NCBI RefSeq assembly: GCF_001277175.1
Contig: NZ_CP012257.1
Location: 3,286,001-3,350,000 of the forward strand
Source of the DNA: Cronobacter universalis NCTC 9529
GTDB lineage: Bacteria; Pseudomonadota; Gammaproteobacteria; Enterobacterales; Enterobacteriaceae
Reading direction: 5' to 3'
DNA length: 64,000 nucleotides
The position numbers were made by a program, and so were the translations under genes. The notes below the pieces were generated by a model, which worked only from the letters and a program-made list of their open reading frames with translations, was not told the DNA's origin and did no database searches. Every line of letters begins with the position of its first letter. Positions within the stretch are counted from its first letter, which is position 1. This document shows, piece by piece, positions 18,953-26,969 of the stretch.

Positions 18953-21562
18953 TTATTCCTTCACCGGTGGAGCGCCCTGCGCGCGCAGCTGCGCTTTAAG
19001 GCGCTCCAGCGGCAGAGGCCGGCACATCAGGTAGCCCTGGGTTTCATCGCACTGATACATTTTAAGCTGCGCCAGCTGCTCCGGCGTCTCCACCCCTTCC
19101 GCGGTAATGCTCAGTGAAAACGCTTTGCCGAGCCCGATAATATTTTCCACGATGCTGTTGGCGTTATCCGAATGCGGCATGCCTGCCACAAAGGATTTAT
19201 CAAGCTTAATGCCGTCGAACGGGAACGTGCGCAGGTAGCTCAACGACGAATATCCCGTGCCGAAATCATCGATAAGCAGCCGCACGCCAAGCGCCTTCAG
19301 GCCGTTCATCAGCTCCAGGCTCTGCTCGGGGTTTGAGAGCGTGGCGTTCTCGGTGACCTCAAGCTCCAGGCGCTCCGGCGCGAGTCCGGTCACGTTCAGC
19401 GCCTCCTGCACCCGCTCCACCAGCCCTGGCGTGCGAAACTCCATCGCCGAAATATTGACGGAGATCGCAAGGCCCGGCATGTCGCGCTGCGCATCGCGGC
19501 AGGCCGCGTTCAGCACCCAGTCGCTGATGGCGATAATCAGCCCGGTCTCTTCCGCGAGCGGAATGAACTGATCCGGCATCAGCAGCCCGAGCGTCGGGTG
19601 ATGCCAGCGCAGCAGCGCCTCTACCGCCACCACATTCTCCGCGTTTACGTCGTAGCGCGGCTGATAGACCAGCTGGAATTGCCGCTCGCGGATAGCCTCG
19701 CGCAGGCTGTTTTCCATTTCGCGGCGCTGGACAATTTGCTCGGCCATATGGGTGTCATAAAATACCCAGCCGTTGCGCCCGCTGCTTTTCGCTTTATAGA
19801 GCGCGATATCGGAAAAACGCAGCAGATCGGTCGCATTGACCGCATCCTGCGGCGCGAGCGCGATCCCCATGCTGGCGCCGATGAGAATCTCATGATCCTG
19901 CACGCTGAACGGACGGTTGATCTCGCTGAGAATGCGCTCGCAAAGTTGCTCCAGCGCTTCTTTGCGTTCGATGTCCGGGATAATCAGGATAAATTCGTCG
20001 CCGCCCTGGCGCGCCACCAGATCGAAATCGCGCAGGCAGGCGCGCAGACGCGCCGATACCTGATGCAACAGCTCGTCGCCAACGCCGTGGCCGAAGAGAT
20101 CGTTGACCGGCTTAAACTTATCGAGATCGAGGCTAATCATCGCCAGCGGATGCTCGCGCGTCGGGCGCGACTGGAGTTTGCCTTCCAGAAACTCCTTCAT
20201 GCGTACCCGGTTGGGCAGGCCGGTGAGTTCGTCATGCAGCGAGAGATACTGCACGCGCGCCTGGGCTTCGACTTCGAGCGTGACGTCGGTCGCGGTGCCG
20301 CGAAAGCTCAGCCCGCCTTCCGGCGTAGCGATAGGCTTCGCCACCAGATTGCAGTAGCGCTGGTGCCCCTGCGCCGACAGATAGCGGCAGTGGGTCATGG
20401 CGCGGTGCCCGCCGTGGCCTGGCTGGTGGAACCACGCTTCCAGCGTCGCCCTGTCTTCCTGGATAAATTCCGTTACGCGCCGTCCCAGCCAGTCGGCGAT
20501 GCGATAGCCGGTAATGACCGGGAAGCGCTCGGAAAGCCAGGTAAAGCGCAGCTCGTCGTCGGTTTCCCAGATCCAGTCGGTGGTGGCTTCCGCGACATCG
20601 CGGAAACGCCGCTCGCTGGCCGCCAGCGCCAGCCGGTTCTGCTCCAGCAAAAAGGCGTTTTCATCATTGAGCCGCGCTTTATTCAGCGCGTTGCGCATGG
20701 CGATGCCCGCGACCAGCCCTGTAAAGCACATCAGGAAAATCAGCAGCGGCAGGATAACGACGATGAGATCGTGGCCGGGATCGTCGCTGCGCCAGACCAT
20801 CGTGACATGACCGTTGCCGAGCGGCAGACCCAGAGAGACCTGGCGATAGTCGGGCGACGCCTCGCCGGGCTTACGTACATGCAGATCTTCAATGCCGTAC
20901 TCGCGTCCCATCTGCGCGAGCTCCGCCGGGGTCAGCACATCGATAAATATCATCAGCGACGGCGCGCCGGGCCCGGCCTGGACATTTTTATCACCGCCGC
21001 TGCGTATCCAGGCGGCCCCTACCAGCGCGGGCTGGCCGTGGTATTCCATCGGCGTGACGATGGAGGCGCCATCGGAAGCGTCAAGCGCGGTGCGCAGACT
21101 GCTCATCATCGGCGCGCCGATCCAGTGTTCCACTTTCTGATTTCTGAACTTGCCGTTGACGACGCTGTAGCGGGTGATATCGCCGCCGTCCGTTACAAAG
21201 ACGCCGTCATAGCCGAACATGTCATAAAGCGATGACCCCAGATTTCCGCGATCCCACGCCCAGGAGACATCAAGCGTCTGATGCAGCTTAAGGTAGGCTT
21301 CGCCCCAGTCAGAATAATCGTTAAGCGTGGTTTTCAGGGTATCCTGACGATTTTGCAGGGCTTTTAAAAACAGGTGGCGGCTGCGCGCGTCGGTGCGTTC
21401 GTTAATATCATTCGCGATGTGCAAAATGGAAAGCATTGCTATCAGGAAAAACAGCCCTAACAGCGACCCCATAAAAAGTAACGTCCGCCGGATAAAACGC
21501 GTGGTATTCCCCGTCTCGTTACCGGGTGCTTCAGAAACGCCGCGTCTGAAAAAACTTCTCAT
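18953..21562 (-). CDS. CHASE4-PAS-GGDEF-EAL cyclic-di-GMP signalling protein
   Basis: This is an 869-residue inner-membrane protein. Order: transmembrane helix (about 27-48), periplasmic CHASE4-like sensor (49-263, with NDYSDWGEAY), second helix (264-290), PAS (about 313-430), GGDEF (440-600) and EAL (615-865). GGDEF is canonical at 520-524, with an intact I-site (RDFD, 511-514) five residues before it. EAL is intact at 648-650, and the DDFGTGYSSL loop follows. Both synthesis and hydrolysis of c-di-GMP are possible; which dominates cannot be told. E. coli has no gene here between emrB and luxS. Confidence 0.92.
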   Translation of the reverse strand: MRSFFRRGVSEAPGNETGNTTRFIRRTLLFMGSLLGLFFLIAMLSILHIANDINERTDARSRHLFLKALQNRQDTLKTTLNDYSDWGEAYLKLHQTLDVSWAWDRGNLGSSLYDMFGYDGVFVTDGGDITRYSVVNGKFRNQKVEHWIGAPMMSSLRTALDASDGASIVTPMEYHGQPALVGAAWIRSGGDKNVQAGPGAPSLMIFIDVLTPAELAQMGREYGIEDLHVRKPGEASPDYRQVSLGLPLGNGHVTMVWRSDDPGHDLIVVILPLLIFLMCFTGLVAGIAMRNALNKARLNDENAFLLEQNRLALAASERRFRDVAEATTDWIWETDDELRFTWLSERFPVITGYRIADWLGRRVTEFIQEDRATLEAWFHQPGHGGHRAMTHCRYLSAQGHQRYCNLVAKPIATPEGGLSFRGTATDVTLEVEAQARVQYLSLHDELTGLPNRVRMKEFLEGKLQSRPTREHPLAMISLDLDKFKPVNDLFGHGVGDELLHQVSARLRACLRDFDLVARQGGDEFILIIPDIERKEALEQLCERILSEINRPFSVQDHEILIGASMGIALAPQDAVNATDLLRFSDIALYKAKSSGRNGWVFYDTHMAEQIVQRREMENSLREAIRERQFQLVYQPRYDVNAENVVAVEALLRWHHPTLGLLMPDQFIPLAEETGLIIAISDWVLNAACRDAQRDMPGLAISVNISAMEFRTPGLVERVQEALNVTGLAPERLELEVTENATLSNPEQSLELMNGLKALGVRLLIDDFGTGYSSLSYLRTFPFDGIKLDKSFVAGMPHSDNANSIVENIIGLGKAFSLSITAEGVETPEQLAQLKMYQCDETQGYLMCRPLPLERLKAQLRAQGAPPVKE

Positions 21563-21858
21563 TGCTCAATCCCGATCTGCTACTGCCTTGATAATCATTA
21601 TGACGCCCGTGAAAAGATCTGCGCGCCGTGGCGACAGGACGGATTCCTCACGGTTTTACCGGTCCTGGCGCCGGTAAAACTGACGATATGCAGAGATCGG
21701 ACGCGGCCCGCCACGCATCGGTACATTCGTTCAGGGTATTAATTGTTAAAAACGATATTTTTATTCAGGGGTTATATTTCGTCCGTGACAAAATTTGTTT
21801 TAAGTCCCGCCGAAATTCCCATTGAAGCGTAAATATAACCGTCGCGGCAATCATATAA
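21563..21858. other. Intergenic region, with one perfect hairpin
   Basis: No gene is supported. Nine-base arms TTTTACCGG (21654-21662) and CCGGTAAAA (21671-21679) form a hairpin with an eight-base loop. It lies upstream of the GGDEF-EAL gene and downstream of luxS. Without a T run on either side it is more likely a regulatory or mRNA structure than a terminator. Confidence 0.35.
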
Positions 21859-21887
21859 TAAAAAAGGAGCCATTAAGGCTCCCTTTT
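21859..21887 (-). terminator. Rho-independent terminator of luxS
   Basis: GGAGCC and GGCTCC flank ATTAA, with an extended A/T base pairing on both sides (AAAAA ... CTTTT), about 20 bases after the luxS stop codon. Confidence 0.75.
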
Positions 21888-21906
21888 CATTATTTATTTT
21901 TTATTC

Positions 21907-22422
21907 CTACAGGTGCAGTTCCTGTAATTTTTCTTTCGGCAGCGCCAGCTCATCGTTGCTGTTAACGCCCACGCCGCGCTCGATAATGTGGCGGGCGATC
22001 TCCTGCGCTTCTTCCAGCGAGTGCATCTCGTAGGTGCCGCACTGGTAAACGTTCAGCTCAGGGATCTGATTCTGCTCTTTCACTTTGAGTACGTCCTGCA
22101 TCGCCGCTTTCCAGGCGTCAGCCACGCGCTGCTCGTCAGGCTGGCCGATGAGGCTCATGTAGAAACCAGTACGGCAGCCCATCGGGGAGATATCGATAAT
22201 CTCCACGCCGTTGCCGTTCAGGTGATCGCGCATGAAACCGGCGAACAGGTGCTCCAGCGTGTGGATACCTTTTTCCGGCATCACTTCTTTGTTTGGCGCG
22301 CAAAAACGCAGGTCAAACACGGTGATAGTGTCGCCGTGCGGCGTGTTCATGGTCTTCGCCACACGTACCGCAGGCGCTTCCATACGGGTATGGTCGACAG
22401 TGAAGCTATCAAGCAATGGCAT
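21907..22422 (-). CDS. luxS: S-ribosylhomocysteine lyase LuxS
   Basis: This 171-residue metalloenzyme cleaves S-ribosylhomocysteine to homocysteine and DPD, the AI-2 precursor. The metal-binding HTLEH motif is at residues 54-58, and the catalytic region GCRTGFY and [11 protein letters not shown] are present. The start at 22422 ([11 protein letters not shown]) is preceded by CGGAGGTGATC and gives the standard length; a longer in-frame start exists upstream. The sRNA gene micA is encoded divergently just upstream. Confidence 0.96.
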   Translation of the reverse strand: MPLLDSFTVDHTRMEAPAVRVAKTMNTPHGDTITVFDLRFCAPNKEVMPEKGIHTLEHLFAGFMRDHLNGNGVEIIDISPMGCRTGFYMSLIGQPDEQRVADAWKAAMQDVLKVKEQNQIPELNVYQCGTYEMHSLEEAQEIARHIIERGVGVNSNDELALPKEKLQELHL

Positions 22423-22460
22423 CTGATCACCTCCGATGAGTGAATTTTTAAAATTAAACT

Positions 22461-22487
22461 GAACTAATGTTCGCGGGCCGGGTCTGA
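22461..22487 (+). promoter_or_regulatory. Sigma-E promoter of micA
   Basis: A GAACT -35 (22461-22465) and TCTGA -10 (22483-22487) are separated by 17 bases, with the predicted MicA 5' end six bases further. This resembles the RpoE-dependent micA promoter of E. coli. Confidence 0.65.
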
Positions 22488-22493
22488 ATCTAT

Positions 22494-22566
22494 GAAAGAC
22501 GCGCATTTGTTATCATCATCACTGAGTTCAGAGATGACAATTTGGCCACAGCGATGTGGCCTTTTT
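22494..22566 (+). ncRNA. micA: MicA small regulatory RNA
   Basis: GAAAGACGCGCATTTGTTAT, the 5' end of MicA, is present. A central region and a GGCCAC...GTGGCC terminator hairpin with a T run follow. It lies between luxS and gshA on the opposite strand, as in E. coli. MicA is an Hfq-binding, sigma-E-induced RNA; its 5' segment pairs with ompA and other mRNAs for outer-membrane proteins. The conserved 5' seed suggests the same role. Confidence 0.92.
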
Positions 22567-22574
22567 CTTTTGTC

Positions 22575-24131
22575 TCACGCCTGCTTCGTCAGCCATTCAT
22601 CAAACGGCTCGGTATCCGCGGCTTCAATCTCACGCTGACGCGCCAGCGACGCCGCCTGCTCCTGACGGAAATCCTCTTCATTCAGGGCCTGTAACGGCTC
22701 TTCACGCAGCATGTTGCGGTAGTTATCCGCCAGCATCCGTCCGGTGCCGCCAATCCCATTTTCAATCATCGAGCGCAGAATACGCGCCGAGTAAGTGAGC
22801 TCCGGATCGTCAAAGCAGGCCACCAGTCGGTCGCAGACCTGCTGGTACTCCTGCCCGCCGTGAATGCCGTCGAGCGTTTGCGCCACGCGACGTAAATCGC
22901 GGAACAGATCTTTGCCCACTTTCTCCAGCGGGAATTGCGCCGTTTCGCAGCCGATGCCGAGGGTCAGCCCCGGCTTGCGGCCTTCCAGAATCACACGGTT
23001 CCAGTTGGCGCGGGTACACAGCAGCTCATCGCTGCTCATCTCCGGCGCATCCGCCAGCGCGCACCAGACCATAAAGAGATCGAGGAAACGCACCTGGTTT
23101 TCATCGACGCCAATCGGCGAGAACGGGTTGATGTCGAGCGAGCGCACTTCGATGTATTCGATACCGCCGCGCAGCAGCGCATCAGACGGCGATTCGCCAT
23201 CGCGCGTCACGCGCTTCGGACGAATTGGCGCATAGAGCTCGTTTTCAATCTGCAAAATGTTGGTGTTGATTTGCAGATAGTCGCCGTCTTTCTTCAGCCC
23301 CAGCTTCGCGTACTCTTCCGACGGGGTTTTGATGGCGCGCTTCAATCCTGCCACATAACTGTGCAGATCGTTAAACGTAATCCCGAGATTGCTTTGCGAT
23401 TTATTGGTATAGCCCAGATCGCTTAAGCGCAGCGAGGTGGCGTAAGGCAGGTAATACATACCGCAGTCGGTTTTCTCGAACGGCAGTTTGGTCGGCTTGC
23501 CCTGCAGGAAAGAGGAGCAAATCGCCGGCGAGGCGCCAAACAGATACGGGATCACCCAGCCAAAACGGTAGTAGTTGCGGATGAGTCGGAAATACCCCGC
23601 CGAAATCGCCTCTTTGCCGCTCTCAGCGTCTTCCACCTGACACTTCGCCTGCCAGAACGCCAGCGGCAGGGAGAAGTTGTAGTGCACGCCGGAAATCGTC
23701 TGCATCAGCGCGCCGTAGCGGTTTTTCAGGCCCGAGCGATAGAGCGTTTTAAAACGGCCGATATTCGAGGTGCCGTATTGCGCGAGCTCAATGTCCTGCC
23801 CTTCTTTGATATAGCAGGGCATGCTGAGCGGCCACATACGCTCGTCGCCGAGCGCTCTGGCGGTGTGGCGATGAATATCGCGCATTACCGTCAGCATGTG
23901 GTCGATATCGCCATCTACCGGCGTGATAAATTCCAGAAGGGCTTCGGCAAAATCCGTTGTGATCCACTTATGGGTTAACGCGGAGCCCAGGCTTTCCGGA
24001 TGCCCCGTGGTCGCCAGCTCGCCTTCGGGCGTGACGCGCAGCGTTTCGCGCTCAAGCCCACGGCGAATGCCTTTCAATGCCTCAGGATGCTCGGTTAACC
24101 AGGCCAGCGCCTGTGATACGTCCGGGATCAA
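22575..24131 (-). CDS. gshA: Glutamate-cysteine ligase GshA
   Basis: This 518-residue ATP-dependent enzyme performs the first step of glutathione synthesis, joining L-glutamate and L-cysteine. Family blocks include [48 protein letters not shown] and [17 protein letters not shown]. The start codon is TTG (24131-24129), giving [12 protein letters not shown], the same N-terminus and length as E. coli GshA, which also uses UUG. GGGAGGTCAA precedes it. Confidence 0.96.
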   Translation of the reverse strand: MIPDVSQALAWLTEHPEALKGIRRGLERETLRVTPEGELATTGHPESLGSALTHKWITTDFAEALLEFITPVDGDIDHMLTVMRDIHRHTARALGDERMWPLSMPCYIKEGQDIELAQYGTSNIGRFKTLYRSGLKNRYGALMQTISGVHYNFSLPLAFWQAKCQVEDAESGKEAISAGYFRLIRNYYRFGWVIPYLFGASPAICSSFLQGKPTKLPFEKTDCGMYYLPYATSLRLSDLGYTNKSQSNLGITFNDLHSYVAGLKRAIKTPSEEYAKLGLKKDGDYLQINTNILQIENELYAPIRPKRVTRDGESPSDALLRGGIEYIEVRSLDINPFSPIGVDENQVRFLDLFMVWCALADAPEMSSDELLCTRANWNRVILEGRKPGLTLGIGCETAQFPLEKVGKDLFRDLRRVAQTLDGIHGGQEYQQVCDRLVACFDDPELTYSARILRSMIENGIGGTGRMLADNYRNMLREEPLQALNEEDFRQEQAASLARQREIEAADTEPFDEWLTKQA

Positions 24132-24223
24132 ATTGACCTCCCGCCTGTCGTGTCGAAAATATTTTTATTAAGCATAATTGTAATGGTAAAGGTTGACGAT
24201 GAAAGGTCGCTCAAACAATCCAA

Positions 24224-24652
24224 TTAGTGCCACCACGTCATACCCTGTAAAGTCGCTGCCGCGATAATCATGTAGCGCAGCGCCTTGCCAAGGCACAGAA
24301 AAAAAATTACCGGCCCCCAGGGAAGGCGCAGCCACCCTGCCAGCAGGCATAATAAATCACCGACCAGAGGCAGCCAGCTTAACAGCAGCGCCGACGCCCC
24401 AAACCGTTGCAGCCAGCCCTGCGCGCGTTCCTGCCAGCGCGACGACTCGCGCAGCGGAAACAGCCGCCCAAGAATAACGTTAGTTAACCCCCCAAGGCTA
24501 TTACCTATTGTTGCGGTTAATACCAAAAGCCAGGGGGCGGTTTTCACGCTCACCAACAGCGCGACCAGTACCGCTTCGGAACTGCCCGGCAGCAGCGTGG
24601 CGCTCAGAAAACTGCTGGTGAAGAGCGAGAGGAGCGACAGCGCGTCGCTCAC
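24224..24652 (-). CDS. yqaA: YqaA, DedA/VTT-family inner-membrane protein
   Basis: This is a 142-residue membrane protein with about four helices. It carries the DedA/SNARE-associated pattern (LSATLLPGSSEAVLVALL and LLSWLPLVGDLLCLLAGWLR). Related proteins are undecaprenyl-phosphate or lipid flippases, but YqaA itself is uncharacterised. It overlaps yqaB by four bases downstream of it, as in E. coli. Confidence 0.9.
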   Translation of the reverse strand: MSDALSLLSLFTSSFLSATLLPGSSEAVLVALLVSVKTAPWLLVLTATIGNSLGGLTNVILGRLFPLRESSRWQERAQGWLQRFGASALLLSWLPLVGDLLCLLAGWLRLPWGPVIFFLCLGKALRYMIIAAATLQGMTWWH

Positions 24653-25215
24653 AGCAAACGTACGTCCACGGCATCCATTCCCGCCAGACGCGCCGCTTCG
24701 AGACCGAAATCCGCGTCTTCAAACACGACGCATTTTTCAGGCGCGACGCCCATGAGCGTGGCGCAGCGCAGGAAAGTATCAGGTGCGGGTTTGTGATGCT
24801 GTACATGATCGGCGGCAACCACCGCGGTGAAATAATGACGCAGACCAAGATGCGCCAGCAGCGCTTCCGCCATCGCGCTTTCGCTGCCGGTGCCGACCGC
24901 CATAGGACGGCGGCCGTGCCAGGCCTTAACCACGTCAATGAGCGGCAACGGGCGCACCGTATCCAGGAGCATCGCCTGCACCGCCGCGGTTTTTTCACGC
25001 GCCAGCGCATGAGGACAGAGATCGGCCTGATTCAGTTCAATGACAGCCTGAGCGATGCGCCAGGTAGGCGAACCGTTCAGCGCGACCATCGCCTGCTCGT
25101 CAAACTGCATGCCGTAGCGGCCAAGGACGTCGCGCCAGGCTTTCCGGTGCGTCGGCTCGGTATCGAGGATGGTGCCATCCATGTCAAAAATCAGCCCGTC
25201 GTAACGCTCGTACAT
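24649..25215 (-). CDS. yqaB: Fructose-1-phosphate/6-phosphogluconate phosphatase YqaB (HAD)
   Basis: This is a 188-residue HAD-like phosphatase of the beta-phosphoglucomutase subfamily. Motif I is DMDGTILDTEP, motif II lies in AVGTGSES, motif III is the Lys of HHKPAPDTF and motif IV is VVFEDADFG. There are two adjacent ATG codons; the second (25215) is better spaced from GAGG and matches the family start MYERYDG. It is coupled to yqaA. Confidence 0.92.
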   Translation of the reverse strand: MYERYDGLIFDMDGTILDTEPTHRKAWRDVLGRYGMQFDEQAMVALNGSPTWRIAQAVIELNQADLCPHALAREKTAAVQAMLLDTVRPLPLIDVVKAWHGRRPMAVGTGSESAMAEALLAHLGLRHYFTAVVAADHVQHHKPAPDTFLRCATLMGVAPEKCVVFEDADFGLEAARLAGMDAVDVRLL

Positions 25216-25377
25216 CATGTCCTCATTACCTGACCGCCAGGAATGTTACTTTAGCTTAAACCGTTAATTTTGTCGCTGTTAAGGCTTAGGGGCGGTGGCG
25301 AGAGAGTAATGGACGTCGCGTCAAAAGGGGCGATGTTGAAATGTGTGAGACAGGAAAAATATTTAAAAGAGAGGATA

Positions 25378-25396
25378 TGGTGCATCCGGGAGGATT
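25378..25396 (-). repeat. tRNA-Arg 3'-end fragment (copy 1)
   Basis: Nineteen bases are identical to the 3' end of the neighbouring tRNA-Arg genes, including CCA (minus strand AATCCTCCCGGATGCACCA). On the minus strand they are preceded by a GGGAGGAT...ATCCTCCC foldback holding an inner GCTGC/GCAGC hairpin. It is the last element of the tRNA array. Confidence 0.75.
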
Positions 25397-25513
25397 ATTC
25401 GGCTTCGCCTCACCCTGACGGGCCGCTGCGAGAGCAGCGTTATCCTCCCTGGAGTTCGCGACAATCAATCGCTCACCAGGTCACGTCATCATCGCTGATA
25501 CCGTGGAGAATAA

Positions 25514-25590
25514 TGGTGCATCCGGGAGGATTCGAACCTCCGACCGCTCGGTTCGTAGCCGAGTACTCTATCCAGCTGAGCTACGGATGC
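25514..25590 (-). tRNA. tRNA-Arg (ACG)
   Basis: This is a 77-base tRNA with encoded CCA, starting GCATCCGTAGCTCAGCTGGA and with anticodon loop CTACGAA (anticodon ACG, read as ICG). It is one of four identical copies in a minus-strand tRNA operon. The GTTCGAATCC T-loop and 7-bp acceptor stem are intact. Confidence 0.97.
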
Positions 25591-25646
25591 ATCGGGGATA
25601 TTGCTTTACTGCGGTTCACGTCATCATAAAGATACCGTGAAAATAA

Positions 25647-25723
25647 TGGTGCATCCGGGAGGATTCGAACCTCCGACCGCTCGGTTCGTAGCCGAGTACT
25701 CTATCCAGCTGAGCTACGGATGC
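25647..25723 (-). tRNA. tRNA-Arg (ACG)
   Basis: This copy has the same 77-base sequence as the one at 25514-25590. It is separated from it by a 56-base spacer that is itself similar to the other spacers, showing that the unit arose by tandem duplication. Confidence 0.97.
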
Positions 25724-25781
25724 ATCGGGGATACTGCTTTACTGCGGTTCACGTCATCATTGCTGATCCCGTGGAGAAATA

Positions 25782-25800
25782 TGGTGCATCCGGGAGGATT
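25782..25800 (-). repeat. tRNA-Arg 3'-end fragment (copy 2)
   Basis: This is a second 19-base copy of the tRNA-Arg 3' end. The sequence upstream of it on the minus strand (25801-25916) is nearly identical to that at 25397-25513. The hairpin loop differs (minus-strand TTCA here, TCTC in copy 1) while the GCTGC/GCAGC stem is kept. Confidence 0.75.
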
Positions 25801-25916
25801 ATTCGGCTTCGCCTCACCCTGACGGGCCGCTGCTGAAGCAGCGTTATCCTCCCTGGAATTCGCGATAATCATCGCTCACCAGGCTACGTTATCATCGCTG
25901 ATACCGTAGAGAAATA

Positions 25917-25993
25917 TGGTGCATCCGGGAGGATTCGAACCTCCGACCGCTCGGTTCGTAGCCGAGTACTCTATCCAGCTGAGCTACGGATGC
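25917..25993 (-). tRNA. tRNA-Arg (ACG)
   Basis: Identical to the other tRNA-Arg copies in this array, with CCA encoded. It is separated from the previous tRNA-Arg by the ~190-base segment that holds fragment copy 2. Confidence 0.97.
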
Positions 25994-26055
25994 ATCGGGG
26001 ATACTGCTGTACTGCTGATATTAGTATCGCTACGAAAGCCATACTAAGTAAGAGA

Positions 26056-26132
26056 TGGTGCATCCGGGAGGATTCGAACCTCCGACCGCTCGGTTCGTAG
26101 CCGAGTACTCTATCCAGCTGAGCTACGGATGC
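26056..26132 (-). tRNA. tRNA-Arg (ACG)
   Basis: Identical to the other three copies. It is the first tRNA-Arg after tRNA-Ser in the operon, only four bases from it. Confidence 0.97.
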
Positions 26133-26136
26133 AAAA

Positions 26137-26229
26137 TGGCGGTGAGGCGGGGATTCGAACCCCGGATGCAGCTTTTGACCGCATACTCCCTTAGCAGGGG
26201 AGCGCCTTCAGCCTCTCGGCCACCTCACC
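26137..26229 (-). tRNA. serV: tRNA-Ser (GCT)
   Basis: This is a 93-base class II tRNA with encoded CCA. It has acceptor GGTGAGG/CCTCACC, a long variable arm, and anticodon loop CTGCTAA (GCT, reading AGC/AGU). It is the first tRNA of the operon serV-argVYZQ, with the same gene content as E. coli, downstream of csrA. Confidence 0.97.
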
Positions 26230-26290
26230 ACACGCCTCTTACGAGTGCTTCGAAGAGCTTGTTTCGTCTCATCGTCGCTGCGTGGCGCAC

Positions 26291-26318
26291 ATATTACTTT
26301 CTGGGACTTATAAGTCAA
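26291..26318 (-). promoter_or_regulatory. Promoter of the serV-arg tRNA operon
   Basis: On the minus strand TTGACT (26318-26313) and TAATAT (26296-26291) are 16 bases apart. They are followed by a GC-rich discriminator (GTGCGCCACGC) typical of stringently controlled stable-RNA promoters. It lies about 60 bases upstream of tRNA-Ser. Confidence 0.75.
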
Positions 26319-26540
26319 ACAATTTTTCCCGACTCTGTATCGTTTGCACAATTACCGCCCAATCCGCCTGCTTTGCCAACAAAAAGGCTGTTTTATCAAC
26401 GCAAATGCGCTGCGACAGGAGCATATCAAGCCAGGAAAAGAGAAACGGAAAAGCGCGTCGGAAGACGAAGAAATCAGAAGAAACGAGGAAGGAAAAGAAA
26501 AAGGGGATGCGCCTCGCCGGTGTGAGCGAGACGCGACAAC

Positions 26541-26726
26541 TCAGTAACTGGACTGTTGCGATTTTTCAGCCTGGATACGCTGGTAGATCTCTTCACGGTG
26601 TACAGATACCTCTTTGGGGGCGTTCACGCCAATACGTACCTGGTTGCCTTTTACCCCAAGAACTGTCACGGTCACCTCATCCCCAATCATGAGGGTTTCA
26701 CCAACTCGACGAGTCAGAATCAGCAT
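26541..26726 (-). CDS. csrA: Carbon storage regulator CsrA
   Basis: This 61-residue RNA-binding homodimer controls translation and stability of mRNAs for glycogen, motility and biofilm. The sequence from [20 protein letters not shown] to the end [10 protein letters not shown] appears identical to E. coli CsrA, including the RNA-contact residues in the first strand (LTRRVGE) and RVGVN-like [16 protein letters not shown]. The gene lies between alaS and the tRNA operon, as in E. coli. Confidence 0.97.
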
Positions 26727-26918
26727 TCTTTGCTCCTTGAAAGATTAAAAGAGTCGGGTCTCTCTGTATCCCGGCATTATCCATCATATAACGCCAAAAA
26801 GTAAGCGATGACAAACACCTGAGGTGTAAGCAGTCACGGCATTACATTCTGTTAAACCTAAGTTTAGCCGATCCAGAAAAAATCAACCCGACTTTATCGT
26901 TATAGTTCGGGCACAGAT

Positions 26919-26954
26919 AAAGACGCCATAACAACAAGGAGTTATGGCGTCTTT
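26919..26954 (-). terminator. Terminator-like hairpin after alaS
   Basis: Fourteen-base perfect arms (AAAGACGCCATAAC and GTTATGGCGTCTTT) surround AACAAGGA. It lies 15 bases after the alaS stop. The trailing U tract is short, but the stem is very strong. Confidence 0.65.
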
Positions 26955-26969
26955 ACTGCCGTTTTGGTT

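Noticed and set aside
19598..21235. Long plus-strand open frame (545 codons) opposite the GGDEF-EAL gene
   Set aside because: It is antisense to a clear gene with intact domains. Long antisense frames are common in GC-rich DNA; it has no domain.
25378..26132. CRISPR array at the repeated block
   Set aside because: The repeats are tRNA-Arg genes and tRNA fragments with similar spacers, not short direct repeats with unique spacers.
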